This document shows, one piece after another, positions 6,870-15,630 of a stretch of DNA of 22,920 bases (positions within the stretch are counted from its first letter, which is position 1; the number at the start of each line of letters is the position of its first letter). The translations under genes and the position numbers were made by a program. The notes beneath the pieces were generated by a model, which was given only the letters and a program-made list of their open reading frames with translations, searched no databases and was not told the DNA's origin. This DNA comes from an uncultured Candidatus Soleaferrea sp. (lineage in GTDB: Bacteria > Bacillota > Clostridia > Oscillospirales > Ruminococcaceae). The DNA lies in contig CAKTAG010000009.1 of NCBI GenBank assembly GCA_934527325.1, forward strand, positions 1 through 22,920. Reading direction: 5' to 3'.

Positions 6870-7460
6870 ATGTTAAAAATTAACCAAGTAATAATTGTTG
6901 AAGGGAAGTATGATAAAATTAAGTTATCATCTTTTATTAATGCAACTATTATTGCCACAGATGGGTTTAAAATATACAAAGATAAAGAAAAAATTAAATT
7001 ATTACAAACTTTAGCAAAAAAGTACGGAGCTATAATTTTAACAGATTCTGATGTGGCAGGTTTTAAAATAAGGAATTTTTTATCCAATATATTAAACCAC
7101 TGTGAAATCACGCATATATATATTCCTGAAATATTAGGGAAAGAAAAAAGAAAATCAACACCATCTAAAGAAGGAACCTTGGGAGTTGAAGGCATAAATA
7201 AAAATATTATTATAAGTGCTTTAAAATCTGCTAATGTTTTAAACAATAATATAGATATAAAACATACAATGCAAATTACAAAACAACATTTATTTCAAGA
7301 TGGATTAATTGGTGCTCCAAATAGCTCGTATAAAAGGGAACAATTAAAAAGTGCTCTTAAATTACCGCGATATTTATCTACTAAAGCTTTAATTGAACTA
7401 TTAAACAGGCTGTTAACTTACAATGGTTATAAAAATATACTAAAAAATTTGATGGATTGA
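6870..7460 (+). CDS. rnmV: Ribonuclease M5
   Basis: RNase M5 trims precursor 5S rRNA in low-GC Gram-positives. The N-terminal half is a TOPRIM domain: the glutamate motif VIIVEGKYDK (7-16, Glu11), ATDGF (29-33) and the DxD motif ILTDSDVAGFK (56-66, Asp59 and Asp61). The family-specific segment KRKSTPSKEGTLGVEG follows at about 93-108. The C-terminal domain (QDGLIGAPNSSYKREQLKSALKL) also matches M5 proteins. The length of 196 residues is slightly above the usual 180-190. The ATG is preceded by GAGGAG 10 nt upstream. M5 genes usually sit beside rsmA (ksgA); here the partner is holA. Confidence 0.95.
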   Translation: MLKINQVIIVEGKYDKIKLSSFINATIIATDGFKIYKDKEKIKLLQTLAKKYGAIILTDSDVAGFKIRNFLSNILNHCEITHIYIPEILGKEKRKSTPSKEGTLGVEGINKNIIISALKSANVLNNNIDIKHTMQITKQHLFQDGLIGAPNSSYKREQLKSALKLPRYLSTKALIELLNRLLTYNGYKNILKNLMD

Positions 7461-7638
7461 AAGAATCTTTAGTTAATAAATTGTAGTATTGCCATTGTAA
7501 GTTATTGGCATAGTGATATTCTTTTTGATTATGAATAATATTATATTATTATTATTTTAACAAGATGTTACAAATTTAATATACTATTACAATTTATAGA
7601 AAATTAAGTTTTGGGTTTAAATTATAAATATAATTTAT

Positions 7639-7667
7639 TTGTAATGTAGGTATAAATATGTTATAAT
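7639..7667 (+). promoter_or_regulatory. Probable promoter of the yitT-like gene
   Basis: TTGTAA (7639-7644), a 17-nt spacer and TATAAT (7662-7667) lie 55 bp before the start codon. The remainder of the 262-bp gap after rnmV is very AT-rich and holds no recognisable gene or clear terminator. Confidence 0.65.
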
Positions 7668-7722
7668 ATAATTAATAATTTGCAATTTAATTGTTGAATA
7701 TTTTGTTTTAAGGAGTGGTTAT

Positions 7723-8598
7723 GTGAAAAAGGTAAAATCAGTAATATTAGATGTGCTTATAACAATAATTGGATGTTTTATATTTTCTTATGCTTTTTAT
7801 GGATTTTTAAAGCCGAATGAAATAGCTATAGGTGGTATAGGTGGTATATCAGCTGCTATAATGTCTTCTTTTGGTATAAAAATGGGTATACTTATTTTTT
7901 CTATGAATGTTCCTATTTTAATTTTGGCATGGATTTTTTTGGGCAAAAAATTTACAATAAATACTACATTAGTTATTTTAGGTGCGTCATTAGTAATGGA
8001 TTATATTATGCCTTATTTACCAACATACGAAAACCAAAGGCTTTTAGGAACGATATTTGGAGGATGTTTTTTAGGCTTGGGTATAGGGTTAATTTTTACT
8101 AGAGGTTTTACAACTGGTGGAACAGATATTATTGGTAGATTATTGCAATTGAAATTTCCGTTTTTATCCATAGGGAAATTGATGATGATTGTTGATTTTA
8201 TTATAATATGTGTTTCTTCATATATTTACACATTAGGTGATGGGCCTAATAATGGAATAGATTCTGCAATGTATGGTTTAATAGCAACATTTGTTTACAC
8301 AAAAGTTATAGATGTTGTTCTATTAAGTGGAACGCAAATGAAAGTAGTTTATATAATATCTGCTAAGCACCAAAAAATAGCAGATAGTTTATTAAATAAT
8401 ATGAATAGAGGGCTTACAGAAGTTAATGTAGATAAGGTTTATTCTAAGCAAGAAGGTAAAATGCTTATGTGTGTAGCTAGAGCAAACGAACTTTTTAAGG
8501 TAAAAAAATTAATTAAAGAGGTAGATGAAAAGGCGTTTGTAATAATATTAGATTCTAATGACGTGATGGGAGGTAGCTTTCAAAAAGCAAAAGATTAA
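7723..8598 (+). CDS. YitT-family membrane protein (YitT membrane domain plus DUF2179)
   Basis: This is an integral membrane protein of unknown biochemical role, from a family widespread in Firmicutes and often present in several copies. About six hydrophobic segments occupy residues 1-205, with the family signatures FLKPNEIAIGGIGGIS (28-43) and FTRGFTTGGTDIIGRLL (125-141). A cytosolic C-terminal DUF2179 domain (about 207-288) contains YIISAKHQKIADSLL, RGLTEVNVDKVYSKQEGKML and the final AFVIILDSNDVMGGSF. The length of 291 residues is normal. The start is GTG at 7723 with AAGGAG 7 nt upstream; the overlapping ATG at 7721 runs straight into a stop. The gene converges on gerC with 18 bp between the stops and no obvious terminator. 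Confidence 0.92.
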   Translation: MKKVKSVILDVLITIIGCFIFSYAFYGFLKPNEIAIGGIGGISAAIMSSFGIKMGILIFSMNVPILILAWIFLGKKFTINTTLVILGASLVMDYIMPYLPTYENQRLLGTIFGGCFLGLGIGLIFTRGFTTGGTDIIGRLLQLKFPFLSIGKLMMIVDFIIICVSSYIYTLGDGPNNGIDSAMYGLIATFVYTKVIDVVLLSGTQMKVVYIISAKHQKIADSLLNNMNRGLTEVNVDKVYSKQEGKMLMCVARANELFKVKKLIKEVDEKAFVIILDSNDVMGGSFQKAKD

Positions 8599-8616
8599 TG
8601 TTTTAATAAATTATAA

Positions 8617-9801
8617 TTAGTAGTTTTCAGATTCTTCTATTATAGACCGGTATATATGTGTTTGTACATTTAAAGAAAAAGTAATTTTAGGTATAATATT
8701 TTCCCAATTTTCTTTATTTTTGGACCAGTAGTTATAATTGGTTCTATATATATCATCAGTAAAGTAAAAGAGGTCTGCATGGCAATCTTTTAATAGGTAA
8801 TTTAATAATGTGGAAATATTTTGGGTCAAAGTTTTTTTCTGAAGTATTTCCATATTTTTTATTGTTTTTTCTTTGAATTCGCGAATATCTAGACCTTTAG
8901 TATTTTCTATTAAATTACTTTCTACATATAAATTTATATTAAAATGTGGGAGGTTATTTTTTATACTAGGGCTGATTTTAACACTTTTTTTAATAATGCT
9001 AAAATCACATAAGCCTAATTTTTTACTATAAAAACTAAATGAGTTTTGATGTTTTTTATTATTTAACAATTGTAGATATTTAGATTTATTAACAGAAATA
9101 GTACCAACAGAACGGCCGTTATGAAGAATATTTATGCCAGTAATTTTTATTTCGGGTTTTTCATCGTTACTTTTTTTTAAAGTTATTATTGGTATTGCTG
9201 TAGATGTGTTAATATCGTTTAAGCTGGTAACGATGTCTGAAAGGTAAGTTTTTGGAATATAACTTTGCTTTTCAGCATTTTTTAACATATCTTGTATAAA
9301 GTTAGAAGGGTTCATGCTTTGTTGTATTTCTGCAAAAATAATATCAGAGGCTTTTTTATTACAAATAGCAACATGAATATTAGGTATAGACATGTATGTT
9401 TTATTTAAAAAATTTATAGTTTGTTTAAAAACTTGCTTATTGTTTATTATAGACTCTCCTAATATAATTACATCTGTTACTTTATAATATATTTTTCTAT
9501 CTTGTTTTAAACAAGATTTTTCCATAGCATCTGCTATTGTTTTACCTTTAGATGTAACGGTTATGTTATTGTTGCTTTGGGAAGAAGAATCGGTACTGCC
9601 AGAAGAAGTTGAGTTATAAATTTGAAAAGAAACAGAAAACATTTTTTTATCATAGTCTATTCCAATAGATTGCACAAGACCTCGTTTGTTTAATTCAACT
9701 ATAGGAATGCAGGAGGTAAGTAAAACAGAAAAAATTATTAATGATATTGTAGCTTTTACTATTAAGCGCATTTTAATATATAGGTGGTTTAATTTTAACA
9801 A
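8617..9801 (-). CDS. gerC: Spore germination lipoprotein, Ger(x)C family
   Basis: This is the C subunit of a GerA-type germinant receptor, a lipoprotein on the outer face of the spore inner membrane. A hydrophobic N-terminus ends in a lipobox, LLTSC, and the segment ELNKRGLVQSIGIDYDKK behind it is typical of the family, as is the mid-region VTDVIILGESIIN. The C-terminal domain carries the family-like DIREFKEKTIKNMEILQKK and ends in segments that match poorly by eye, which is usual for GerC. I chose TTG at 9801 because AAGGA lies 10 nt upstream. An ATG at 9825 (402 aa) and one at 9771, just before the signal peptide, both lack a ribosome site. It is last in the order gerA-gerB-gerC. The family assignment is solid; the start is uncertain and the germinant unknown. 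Confidence 0.92.
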   Translation of the reverse strand: MLKLNHLYIKMRLIVKATISLIIFSVLLTSCIPIVELNKRGLVQSIGIDYDKKMFSVSFQIYNSTSSGSTDSSSQSNNNITVTSKGKTIADAMEKSCLKQDRKIYYKVTDVIILGESIINNKQVFKQTINFLNKTYMSIPNIHVAICNKKASDIIFAEIQQSMNPSNFIQDMLKNAEKQSYIPKTYLSDIVTSLNDINTSTAIPIITLKKSNDEKPEIKITGINILHNGRSVGTISVNKSKYLQLLNNKKHQNSFSFYSKKLGLCDFSIIKKSVKISPSIKNNLPHFNINLYVESNLIENTKGLDIREFKEKTIKNMEILQKKTLTQNISTLLNYLLKDCHADLFYFTDDIYRTNYNYWSKNKENWENIIPKITFSLNVQTHIYRSIIEESENY

Positions 9802-9853
9802 ATTAATTTCATCCTTACTTAACATAGAATATTAAAATATAGGTAATAATAGA

Positions 9854-10951
9854 TTATTGAGCCGTTGAGTGGCTAATTTTTTTTATTTTACTGGATATTA
9901 ATAACAAAATTGGAATAACTATGATTAAAAAAGAAATCACTATTGGTGAATTTAAAAATGTTACAAGTTGTTTTAATATTTTAATATTAGAGGTCATAAC
10001 AACTGCTGAAATCAAGCATGTAACACCAAGAACAGATATGATGGATATATTAAATTTATTACCTATTACATGTTGTAAGCACCGCTTGCTTAAAAAAATA
10101 TATATGGAGGTTTTTACAAAAGAAAGCATAGTATCTAAAACGATGTAAAAAGATTCTAACCTTTCTAATATTGGTACTTCAATCATAGAAGATATTGTAT
10201 ATAAAGGGAAGGTATTAGTGTTTGTGTACCTACCCATAACAAGTGTAATGCACAACATTAACAAAACTTCCATACAGAATAAAACTATTTGGACCCAAGA
10301 AAAAGTGACAAGTGTTTTTTCTTTGCAATATTCTGTAAATATTAATATGGCAACTAATTCTGCGCTAAATGTTAATGTAGATGAGTTTTGTATTATAGAA
10401 GTTACATCAGATAGTACAAAAGGGCCTAAATGATGGAAATTATATGCAGGAGTAAGTAATATAAAAACAATAGCGTTTAAAATAAAAAATAAGGCGAAAA
10501 TTACAGCTCCAACTCTAAAAACAGATTCTATACCAACAGAAATAGCGTAAATAGATACTAATATTATACCTAATATTAAAAATGGTGATGCATCTATATA
10601 AACATAAGAAAGCGTAAAAAAGTTAGTGTTAGCAATATGAGCAATAGCCATTAGAATAAAGTATAAAGCAAAGATTATAGAAATCACATTACCTGCAAAT
10701 GGAAAAACTGTTTTGGAAATATCTATAATATTTATATAGTTAAATTTTTTTAACAGTTTTATTGCTGGTACATAAATTACAAAAACAGCTAATAGCGAAA
10801 TAACCATAGATATAAAAATGTTTGAATTATTAACATTTAAAGTTTCTCTTAGTTTAATAGATACCATAAAGCTTTGGCAGCGGCAAATTAATAATACCAA
10901 TGCAATTTGGTAAGCACTTATATTAACTTGTTGTTTTGTGTTAAAATTCAT
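9854..10951 (-). CDS. gerB: Spore germination permease, GerB family
   Basis: This is the B subunit of the germinant receptor, a ten-helix membrane protein of the amino acid-polyamine-organocation fold that is thought to bind the germinant. The 365-residue protein is almost entirely hydrophobic segments. It has the family N-terminus, ISAYQIALVLLI and SFMVSIKLRE, and the segments YVYIDASPFLILGIILVSIYA, PFVLSDVTSIIQ and PILERLESFYIVLD, all typical of GerB. The ATG follows GAGG at about 10 nt. It begins 30 bp after gerA and ends about 50 bp before gerC, in one operon. Expression is expected in the forespore. Confidence 0.94.
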   Translation of the reverse strand: MNFNTKQQVNISAYQIALVLLICRCQSFMVSIKLRETLNVNNSNIFISMVISLLAVFVIYVPAIKLLKKFNYINIIDISKTVFPFAGNVISIIFALYFILMAIAHIANTNFFTLSYVYIDASPFLILGIILVSIYAISVGIESVFRVGAVIFALFFILNAIVFILLTPAYNFHHLGPFVLSDVTSIIQNSSTLTFSAELVAILIFTEYCKEKTLVTFSWVQIVLFCMEVLLMLCITLVMGRYTNTNTFPLYTISSMIEVPILERLESFYIVLDTMLSFVKTSIYIFLSKRCLQHVIGNKFNISIISVLGVTCLISAVVMTSNIKILKQLVTFLNSPIVISFLIIVIPILLLISSKIKKISHSTAQ

Positions 10952-10980
10952 TTGTATATTAACCTCGTAGATTTATAAAT

Positions 10981-12504
10981 TTATTTTTCAACATATTTTT
11001 TTACGCCAGGTAAATTTTGAATTTTCATATTTTTTTTAGATAAATATTTCCAATCACGCCTAATCAATGTATCTCTCATAGCTTTGATGTTGAATGGAGA
11101 TATAGGGGAAGTGTAAGGAATTTTAAATGAGTTAACACTGGCCATATTAATTAATAAAACACATAGACCTAATGTTATGCCATAAAGGCCGCTTAAACCG
11201 CCTAAAATAATAAATATAAATTTTAAAATACAAACAGATTGGTAGATAGGCGTCATAATAAATGAAGTTATAGCAGTAAGGGCAACAATAATAATCATAG
11301 GTGCGCCAATAATTTGCGAAGAAACAGCAGATTCACCTATAATTAAAGCGCCTACAATACTTATAGCGTTACCAACTTGCCTTGGCAGCCTTAACCCGGC
11401 TTCTCTCATTAATTCGTAAGCTAGGTGAATTAAAAAAGCTTCTACCATAATAGGGAAAGGCGTTATTTCTTGTGATGAAGCTACATTATATAACAAGGTT
11501 TGTGGGAACATTTCTGGGTGAAATGAAGATATTGTAACATAAATTCCAGGCGCTAAGATTGAAATAAAAAATGCAAGGTACCTTAGCATTCTCATAAAAG
11601 AGGCGAATACAGGCCTATTGGTGTAGTCATCCATTGTTTGAAAATTTTCTACAAACAAATGAGGAACAATAATTGCATGTGGGCAGTTATCTACTAATAT
11701 AGCTACTCTGCCTTCAGAAATTTTACCACATATAATATCTGGGCGTTCGCTAAAACCTATTTCGGGGAATATAGAGTATTTATATTCTGCTAAAAATGGA
11801 ATTAAGTAACTTGAATTTAACAGAATATCAATTTTGATTTTAGAAAGTTTATATTTAATAGTTTGTATTAATTTACAATTAGCAACATCTGTAAGGTAAA
11901 CCAGTGTAACAGTAGTTTTACTTTTTTGGCCAATTGTTAAATTTTCGAATTTTAAAGCAGGGGATTTTATTCTTCGCCTAATCATAGTTAAATTTGTTTT
12001 AATTACTTCAGTTAAAGCTTCGCGTGAGCTTCTAATATCAACTTCGTTTAAAGATTCTGATACGGCACGTGATTTAAAATCTGTTATTTCTACAGAGAGT
12101 GCAGTAGTAGAACCATCAATTAGCATTACTATGCTGCCAGACATAATAGATGTAAAAATTTCATCGTAAGTGAATAATATATTTTTTCCAGTAGTTAAAA
12201 ATATATTATTTTCAATCCATTTTACAAGGTCGTTAGGGGTAGAGTTTTTAGATTCAAATTTATATAAAGGGGTAATAATTAAGGGTTCTAACAATTGAAG
12301 GTTAACCATGCCTTCACAATATATAATTAACATATTATGGCCACATAAATTAATTTCTTTAGTTATAAAATCTGCAGAGTTAGAAAATAATTTTCTTAAA
12401 TAAATTGTATTTTTTATTAAAGATTTTTCTAAATTGTTTTTTAGTTGATTTTGTAACTCAGTAGGTGAAAATTCAGAATCGGAAATAATATTATTTTTAC
12501 ACAT
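10981..12504 (-). CDS. gerA: Spore germination protein, GerA family (A subunit)
   Basis: This is the A subunit of a GerA-type receptor in the spore inner membrane. It has a hydrophilic N-terminal domain (about 1-310). This carries the signature GSIVMLIDGSTTALSVEI, then EGRVAILVDNCPHAIIVPHLF and NFQTMDDYTNRPVFASFMRMLRYLAFF. A membrane domain follows with EITPFPIMVEAFLIHLAYELMREAGLRLP and VGNAISIVGALIIGESAVSSQIIGAP. A cytosolic tail ends it. The length of 507 residues is normal. The ATG has TAGGAG 7 nt upstream. It is the first gene of gerA-gerB-gerC. I could not see a convincing sigma-G type promoter in the AT-rich stretch between the start and the terminator at 12578-12614, so promoter assignment is open. 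Confidence 0.96.
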   Translation of the reverse strand: MCKNNIISDSEFSPTELQNQLKNNLEKSLIKNTIYLRKLFSNSADFITKEINLCGHNMLIIYCEGMVNLQLLEPLIITPLYKFESKNSTPNDLVKWIENNIFLTTGKNILFTYDEIFTSIMSGSIVMLIDGSTTALSVEITDFKSRAVSESLNEVDIRSSREALTEVIKTNLTMIRRRIKSPALKFENLTIGQKSKTTVTLVYLTDVANCKLIQTIKYKLSKIKIDILLNSSYLIPFLAEYKYSIFPEIGFSERPDIICGKISEGRVAILVDNCPHAIIVPHLFVENFQTMDDYTNRPVFASFMRMLRYLAFFISILAPGIYVTISSFHPEMFPQTLLYNVASSQEITPFPIMVEAFLIHLAYELMREAGLRLPRQVGNAISIVGALIIGESAVSSQIIGAPMIIIVALTAITSFIMTPIYQSVCILKFIFIILGGLSGLYGITLGLCVLLINMASVNSFKIPYTSPISPFNIKAMRDTLIRRDWKYLSKKNMKIQNLPGVKKYVEK

Positions 12505-12577
12505 TTTTTAATCTCCTAAAAAAGTAGTACTATTATTAACTATTATTTCCTTATTTTAATATATTATTAAAAAATAG

Positions 12578-12614
12578 AAAAAGAACTTTGGCGGAGAGAG
12601 CCAAAGTTCTTTTT
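12578..12614. terminator. Bidirectional rho-independent terminator
   Basis: A perfect 15-bp stem, AAAAAGAACTTTGGC (12578-12592) with its complement at 12600-12614, encloses a 7-nt loop, and each strand ends the stem in five Ts. It lies 37 bp past the stop of the surface-protein gene on the minus strand and separates that gene from gerA. Confidence 0.93.
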
Positions 12615-12651
12615 AATATAACTTTAGTATTAAAATAAAGTTAAGGTTAAA

Positions 12652-14151
12652 TTAAAATCTTTTAAAAGATTTTTTAGAAACAGTTGTTACAACAGCTGCA
12701 GCCATTGCCATGATTGCTGCGCATGCACATGCTACCATGCCTCTTGCAACACCTGTGTTTTGTGTGCCTGCATTAGTTGCAGCAGGTTCGTTGTTTAATG
12801 TTTTATCTGAACCAGAAACAACTTCTGGAGTAGCAGTAATAGGAGTTGCAGAAGCTACGTTTATGTTGCTTGTGCTGTCGTTAGTAGGTATTATAGGTGC
12901 TATAATTTCATTTGCAGCACTTGTTACATCTTCAGATACTGTTTTTAAATTAGAAAAATCAATCTCTTTTAATGTTACCATTAATTTTTCTTTTGTATTA
13001 TCAAAGTATTTTGCTGGTACATCAAATACTATTTTTCCATCTACAATTTTACCAACAATCATTCGTTCACTATTTATTATACGATCTGTTGCACTTGCAT
13101 TTGCTGCTGTATCTAAATTAGCTTTATTTACAACATAAGCATATACTTTTTTACCATCAACCCATCTATCAACTTGCGCATCTGTAATAGCTTTTAAAAC
13201 CTCAGTATTAGATAAGTCTATATTATATTTTATTGCTTCATTTGTAAAACCACTAATTACATCTAAAACTAGAGGGTTACCTCCTGCTAATTCTGCATAT
13301 TTATCAGCTAAAGCAGCATCTTTGCCTACAGTATAATTCAATGTTAAATTTCCAGCTTCTGCTGTTGCTTTCATAACTTTAGAAATAATAAGAGATAAAC
13401 CGTTTTTCATTTGTATTCCATAAGCGCCGCTATCCTCATTCATAACTTTTAACGTTGCTGCGTAAATAACTGTACCATTTGCATATTTTGCATCTGTACC
13501 GCCATAAGGTCTAACACCATTTTCATCTACATCATACATCGCTGCACTTGTATCAGCAGTATCGTTCGCAAAAGAATGTACTACAAGTTTGAAAGATTTA
13601 CCTGCAACAGTTAAATCGTACATAGCATATGCATCTAACTTACTTTTATTGTTAAGTTTAATTCTAAAACCAAGAGCATACGAGTATTCCCCACTACCAA
13701 CATTTACAGAACATGTGCTTTTAGCAATAGAAATTGCATTAGATGAGAAAGTTGAATTTTTTGTATAGCTTAAATTAGAAATAGATGATTTTAAAGGTGT
13801 TACTCCTCTATAATTATTACCTCTTGATGCACCTGTAGAATTTACAACTAATGCTGTTGAACTTGCACCAAAAACCACATCAGCAGAATCTGTATTGTTA
13901 CCTTCTAGTAAATAGACATCTTCATTCATTGTTACACCGTTAATAACTGTACCTGCAGGTTTAAGAGTTAACAAACCATTAGTACCAGAACTATTACCAG
14001 AAGCTGTTGTTGTTTTTCCTAGTGTAGTATTACCATTCCATAATACAAATGCTTTGTTAACGTTACCTGCATTTGCATCTACTGCAAAAGAAACTGCAGA
14101 CATTGAAGCAACCATAGTTGAAACTACGCCTAATGAAATTAATCTTTTCAT
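12652..14151 (-). CDS. Secreted, probably surface-anchored protein of unknown function
   Basis: I do not recognise the family. The protein starts with a clear Sec signal peptide, MKRLISLGVVSTMVASMSAV followed by SFA, with likely cleavage near residues 23-29. The mature part is rich in Ala, Asn, Thr, Ser and Val with alternating beta-prone stretches, which resembles surface or adhesin-like domains. A Thr/Pro/Ser/Asn-rich linker spans about 415-460. The end looks like a cell-wall sorting signal: TQNTG (463-467), a hydrophobic segment at 472-491, then SKKSFKRF. The motif lacks the proline of LPxTG, so sortase anchoring is an inference; a simple C-terminal membrane anchor is the alternative. No dockerin, SLH or catalytic motif is visible. 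The ATG follows AGGAGG at 8 nt. A strong promoter and its own terminator suggest a well-expressed single-gene unit. Confidence 0.8.
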   Translation of the reverse strand: MKRLISLGVVSTMVASMSAVSFAVDANAGNVNKAFVLWNGNTTLGKTTTASGNSSGTNGLLTLKPAGTVINGVTMNEDVYLLEGNNTDSADVVFGASSTALVVNSTGASRGNNYRGVTPLKSSISNLSYTKNSTFSSNAISIAKSTCSVNVGSGEYSYALGFRIKLNNKSKLDAYAMYDLTVAGKSFKLVVHSFANDTADTSAAMYDVDENGVRPYGGTDAKYANGTVIYAATLKVMNEDSGAYGIQMKNGLSLIISKVMKATAEAGNLTLNYTVGKDAALADKYAELAGGNPLVLDVISGFTNEAIKYNIDLSNTEVLKAITDAQVDRWVDGKKVYAYVVNKANLDTAANASATDRIINSERMIVGKIVDGKIVFDVPAKYFDNTKEKLMVTLKEIDFSNLKTVSEDVTSAANEIIAPIIPTNDSTSNINVASATPITATPEVVSGSDKTLNNEPAATNAGTQNTGVARGMVACACAAIMAMAAAVVTTVSKKSFKRF

Positions 14152-14195
14152 TATTAAAATCCTCCTAAAAAATTAAAAAATTAAAAATTTGTAAA

Positions 14196-14236
14196 TAAGA
14201 AAATCCTCTCCTAGGAAAACACCTAATATTTTCTTA
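14196..14236 (-). other. 5' leader hairpin of the surface-protein mRNA
   Basis: TAAGAAAAT (14196-14204) pairs perfectly with ATTTTCTTA (14228-14236), giving a 9-bp stem early in the predicted leader; the loop contains the palindrome TCCTAGGA. A stem close to the 5' end is consistent with a role in mRNA stability. Confidence 0.5.
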
Positions 14237-14244
14237 CTGGTAAC

Positions 14245-14273
14245 ATAATAACAAATAAAAAAAACATTGTCAA
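14245..14273 (-). promoter_or_regulatory. Strong promoter of the surface-protein gene
   Basis: On the minus strand there is TTGACA (14273-14268), a 17-nt spacer and TATTAT (14250-14245). The predicted leader is about 85 nt. The rest of the 210-bp gap back to the terminase stop at 14362 is poly-A/T-rich with no gene or clear terminator. Confidence 0.85.
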
Positions 14274-14361
14274 GGGTTTTTTGAAAAAAAAATGAAATTT
14301 TTTTGTAACCTAATTTGTAATATCAATAATACATAGATACATAAAAAATAAAGGTATATAA

Positions 14362-15630
14362 TTAAAAATTGTTTATTCTATAAGTAGAGCATGCGCCAAA
14401 ATTTATATTGCTATTATTAGTTATAATTGTGTTAACAAAGTAGCGAATGTCGTCCATGGCATGGTCGTTTTCTTTTTTTGGGCAGTCTTTAATAGAATTT
14501 TTATCCCATTGGTAAAGAGAAAATTCTTTGAAAGAATTGGTGCAAGATTTATTAAAAAAAATTAAATTTGAGTTTAAAGCTTTAGTAACATTAGCAATAC
14601 CAGTTAAAACGTTATTTTTGGCGGGAATAACTTTAAATTTGTTGTTAGATAAAATAGTTTGAGTAAAGCTTGCAGCAGAGGGGTCTATAATTATAGCTTC
14701 TACTTCAATACCTTTAGTTAGATTTAAAAGTTGTTGGTAATATTCTTCATCGGTTTTTAAAGTTCCGTTAACTTTAGAAGAGTAATAGAATTCTTTTATT
14801 CTAAACCATTTTTTGTTATTTAAACCCCATAATCCCATAGAGGTAGGGTTTATGGTACCATAATCACAAGAGACGTAATATTTTTCAAAAGTTTTTGGTA
14901 ATTCTGTAACACAGTGTTTTTTTAAATTAAACATGGGGTAAACTAGCCCATCTGGTAAGCACCAAATTCCTTCTACAAACCTTTTATAAAAAGAATTTGA
15001 ATATATTGATTTGTATCTGTTTATAATTTTGGTAGTTAAAGATGGGTTATCTAACATTTTAAAATGTATGTATAATGCATTTTTATTTTTGCAATTACAG
15101 ATCCAATTTTTGTAAAACCAATGTGAAGGGTGTTGAGGGTTACAGTTGAACCAAAATTTAGATCCAGTTATAGAACATCTAGCTAAGGCTTGTTCTACAA
15201 AAGATTGTGGCATTAAAACTACTTCATCAAATAAAACCCCGGCTAAAGTTATGCCTTGAATTAATGAAGCACTACTTTCATCTTTACCACTAAAAATGTA
15301 AAAAGTATTTACTTTGTTTTTGTAATGTATTGTTAATTTATTTTTTGAATATTTAAAATTACATTTAAAACCCAATGCATCTAAATATGGAATAATTGGT
15401 AAAATTAAATTTCTAGAAACAGAAGAGATTGTTTTTCCGCATATAGCGAATGTTTGGTTGTTAAAGCAAAATAAGGCCCAGAATATAAAAGATAAAAACA
15501 TAGAAAAAGATTTTCCGCTTCTAATAGCGCCATCACAAATAATAGCATCGTAATTACAAAACTTAGATGAAGGGTGCCACCAAGAAAGAGTGAGTAGTTG
15601 TTTGGGGGTAAAATTACTTACTTTATTCAT
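14362..15630 (-). CDS. Phage terminase large subunit, PBSX/TerL type
   Basis: TerL is the ATP-driven motor and nuclease that packages phage DNA into proheads. All key parts look intact in the 422 residues. The ATPase domain has Walker A GAIRSGKS (35-42), Walker B VLFDEV (132-137) and the coupling-type segment WFNCNP (160-165). The RNase H-like nuclease has an acidic residue in each strand: SCDYG (Asp256), IIIDPSAAS (Asp316) and DHAMDDIRY (Asp389/393/394). There is no frameshift or truncation. The ATG at 15630 has GGAGG about 8 nt upstream, inside the small-subunit gene, and overlaps that gene's end by 8 bp, so the two are translationally linked. No portal, protease, capsid or tail gene lies on either side. 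Base composition resembles the host's, unlike the IS remnant. A decaying prophage or a retained domesticated motor are both possible. Confidence 0.93.
   Translation of the reverse strand: MNKVSNFTPKQLLTLSWWHPSSKFCNYDAIICDGAIRSGKSFSMFLSFIFWALFCFNNQTFAICGKTISSVSRNLILPIIPYLDALGFKCNFKYSKNKLTIHYKNKVNTFYIFSGKDESSASLIQGITLAGVLFDEVVLMPQSFVEQALARCSITGSKFWFNCNPQHPSHWFYKNWICNCKNKNALYIHFKMLDNPSLTTKIINRYKSIYSNSFYKRFVEGIWCLPDGLVYPMFNLKKHCVTELPKTFEKYYVSCDYGTINPTSMGLWGLNNKKWFRIKEFYYSSKVNGTLKTDEEYYQQLLNLTKGIEVEAIIIDPSAASFTQTILSNNKFKVIPAKNNVLTGIANVTKALNSNLIFFNKSCTNSFKEFSLYQWDKNSIKDCPKKENDHAMDDIRYFVNTIITNNSNINFGACSTYRINNF

Noticed and set aside
7414..7504. A 13-nt inverted repeat linking the end of rnmV (7414-7426) to the following gap (7492-7504).
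   Set aside because: The arms are 65 bp apart with no T run or conserved motif; chance is likely in such AT-rich sequence.
14204..14215. A second ribosome-site-like AGGAGAGG in the leader of the surface-protein gene, suggesting a leader peptide.
   Set aside because: No ATG, GTG or TTG follows at a proper distance, and the sequence is part of the leader hairpin.
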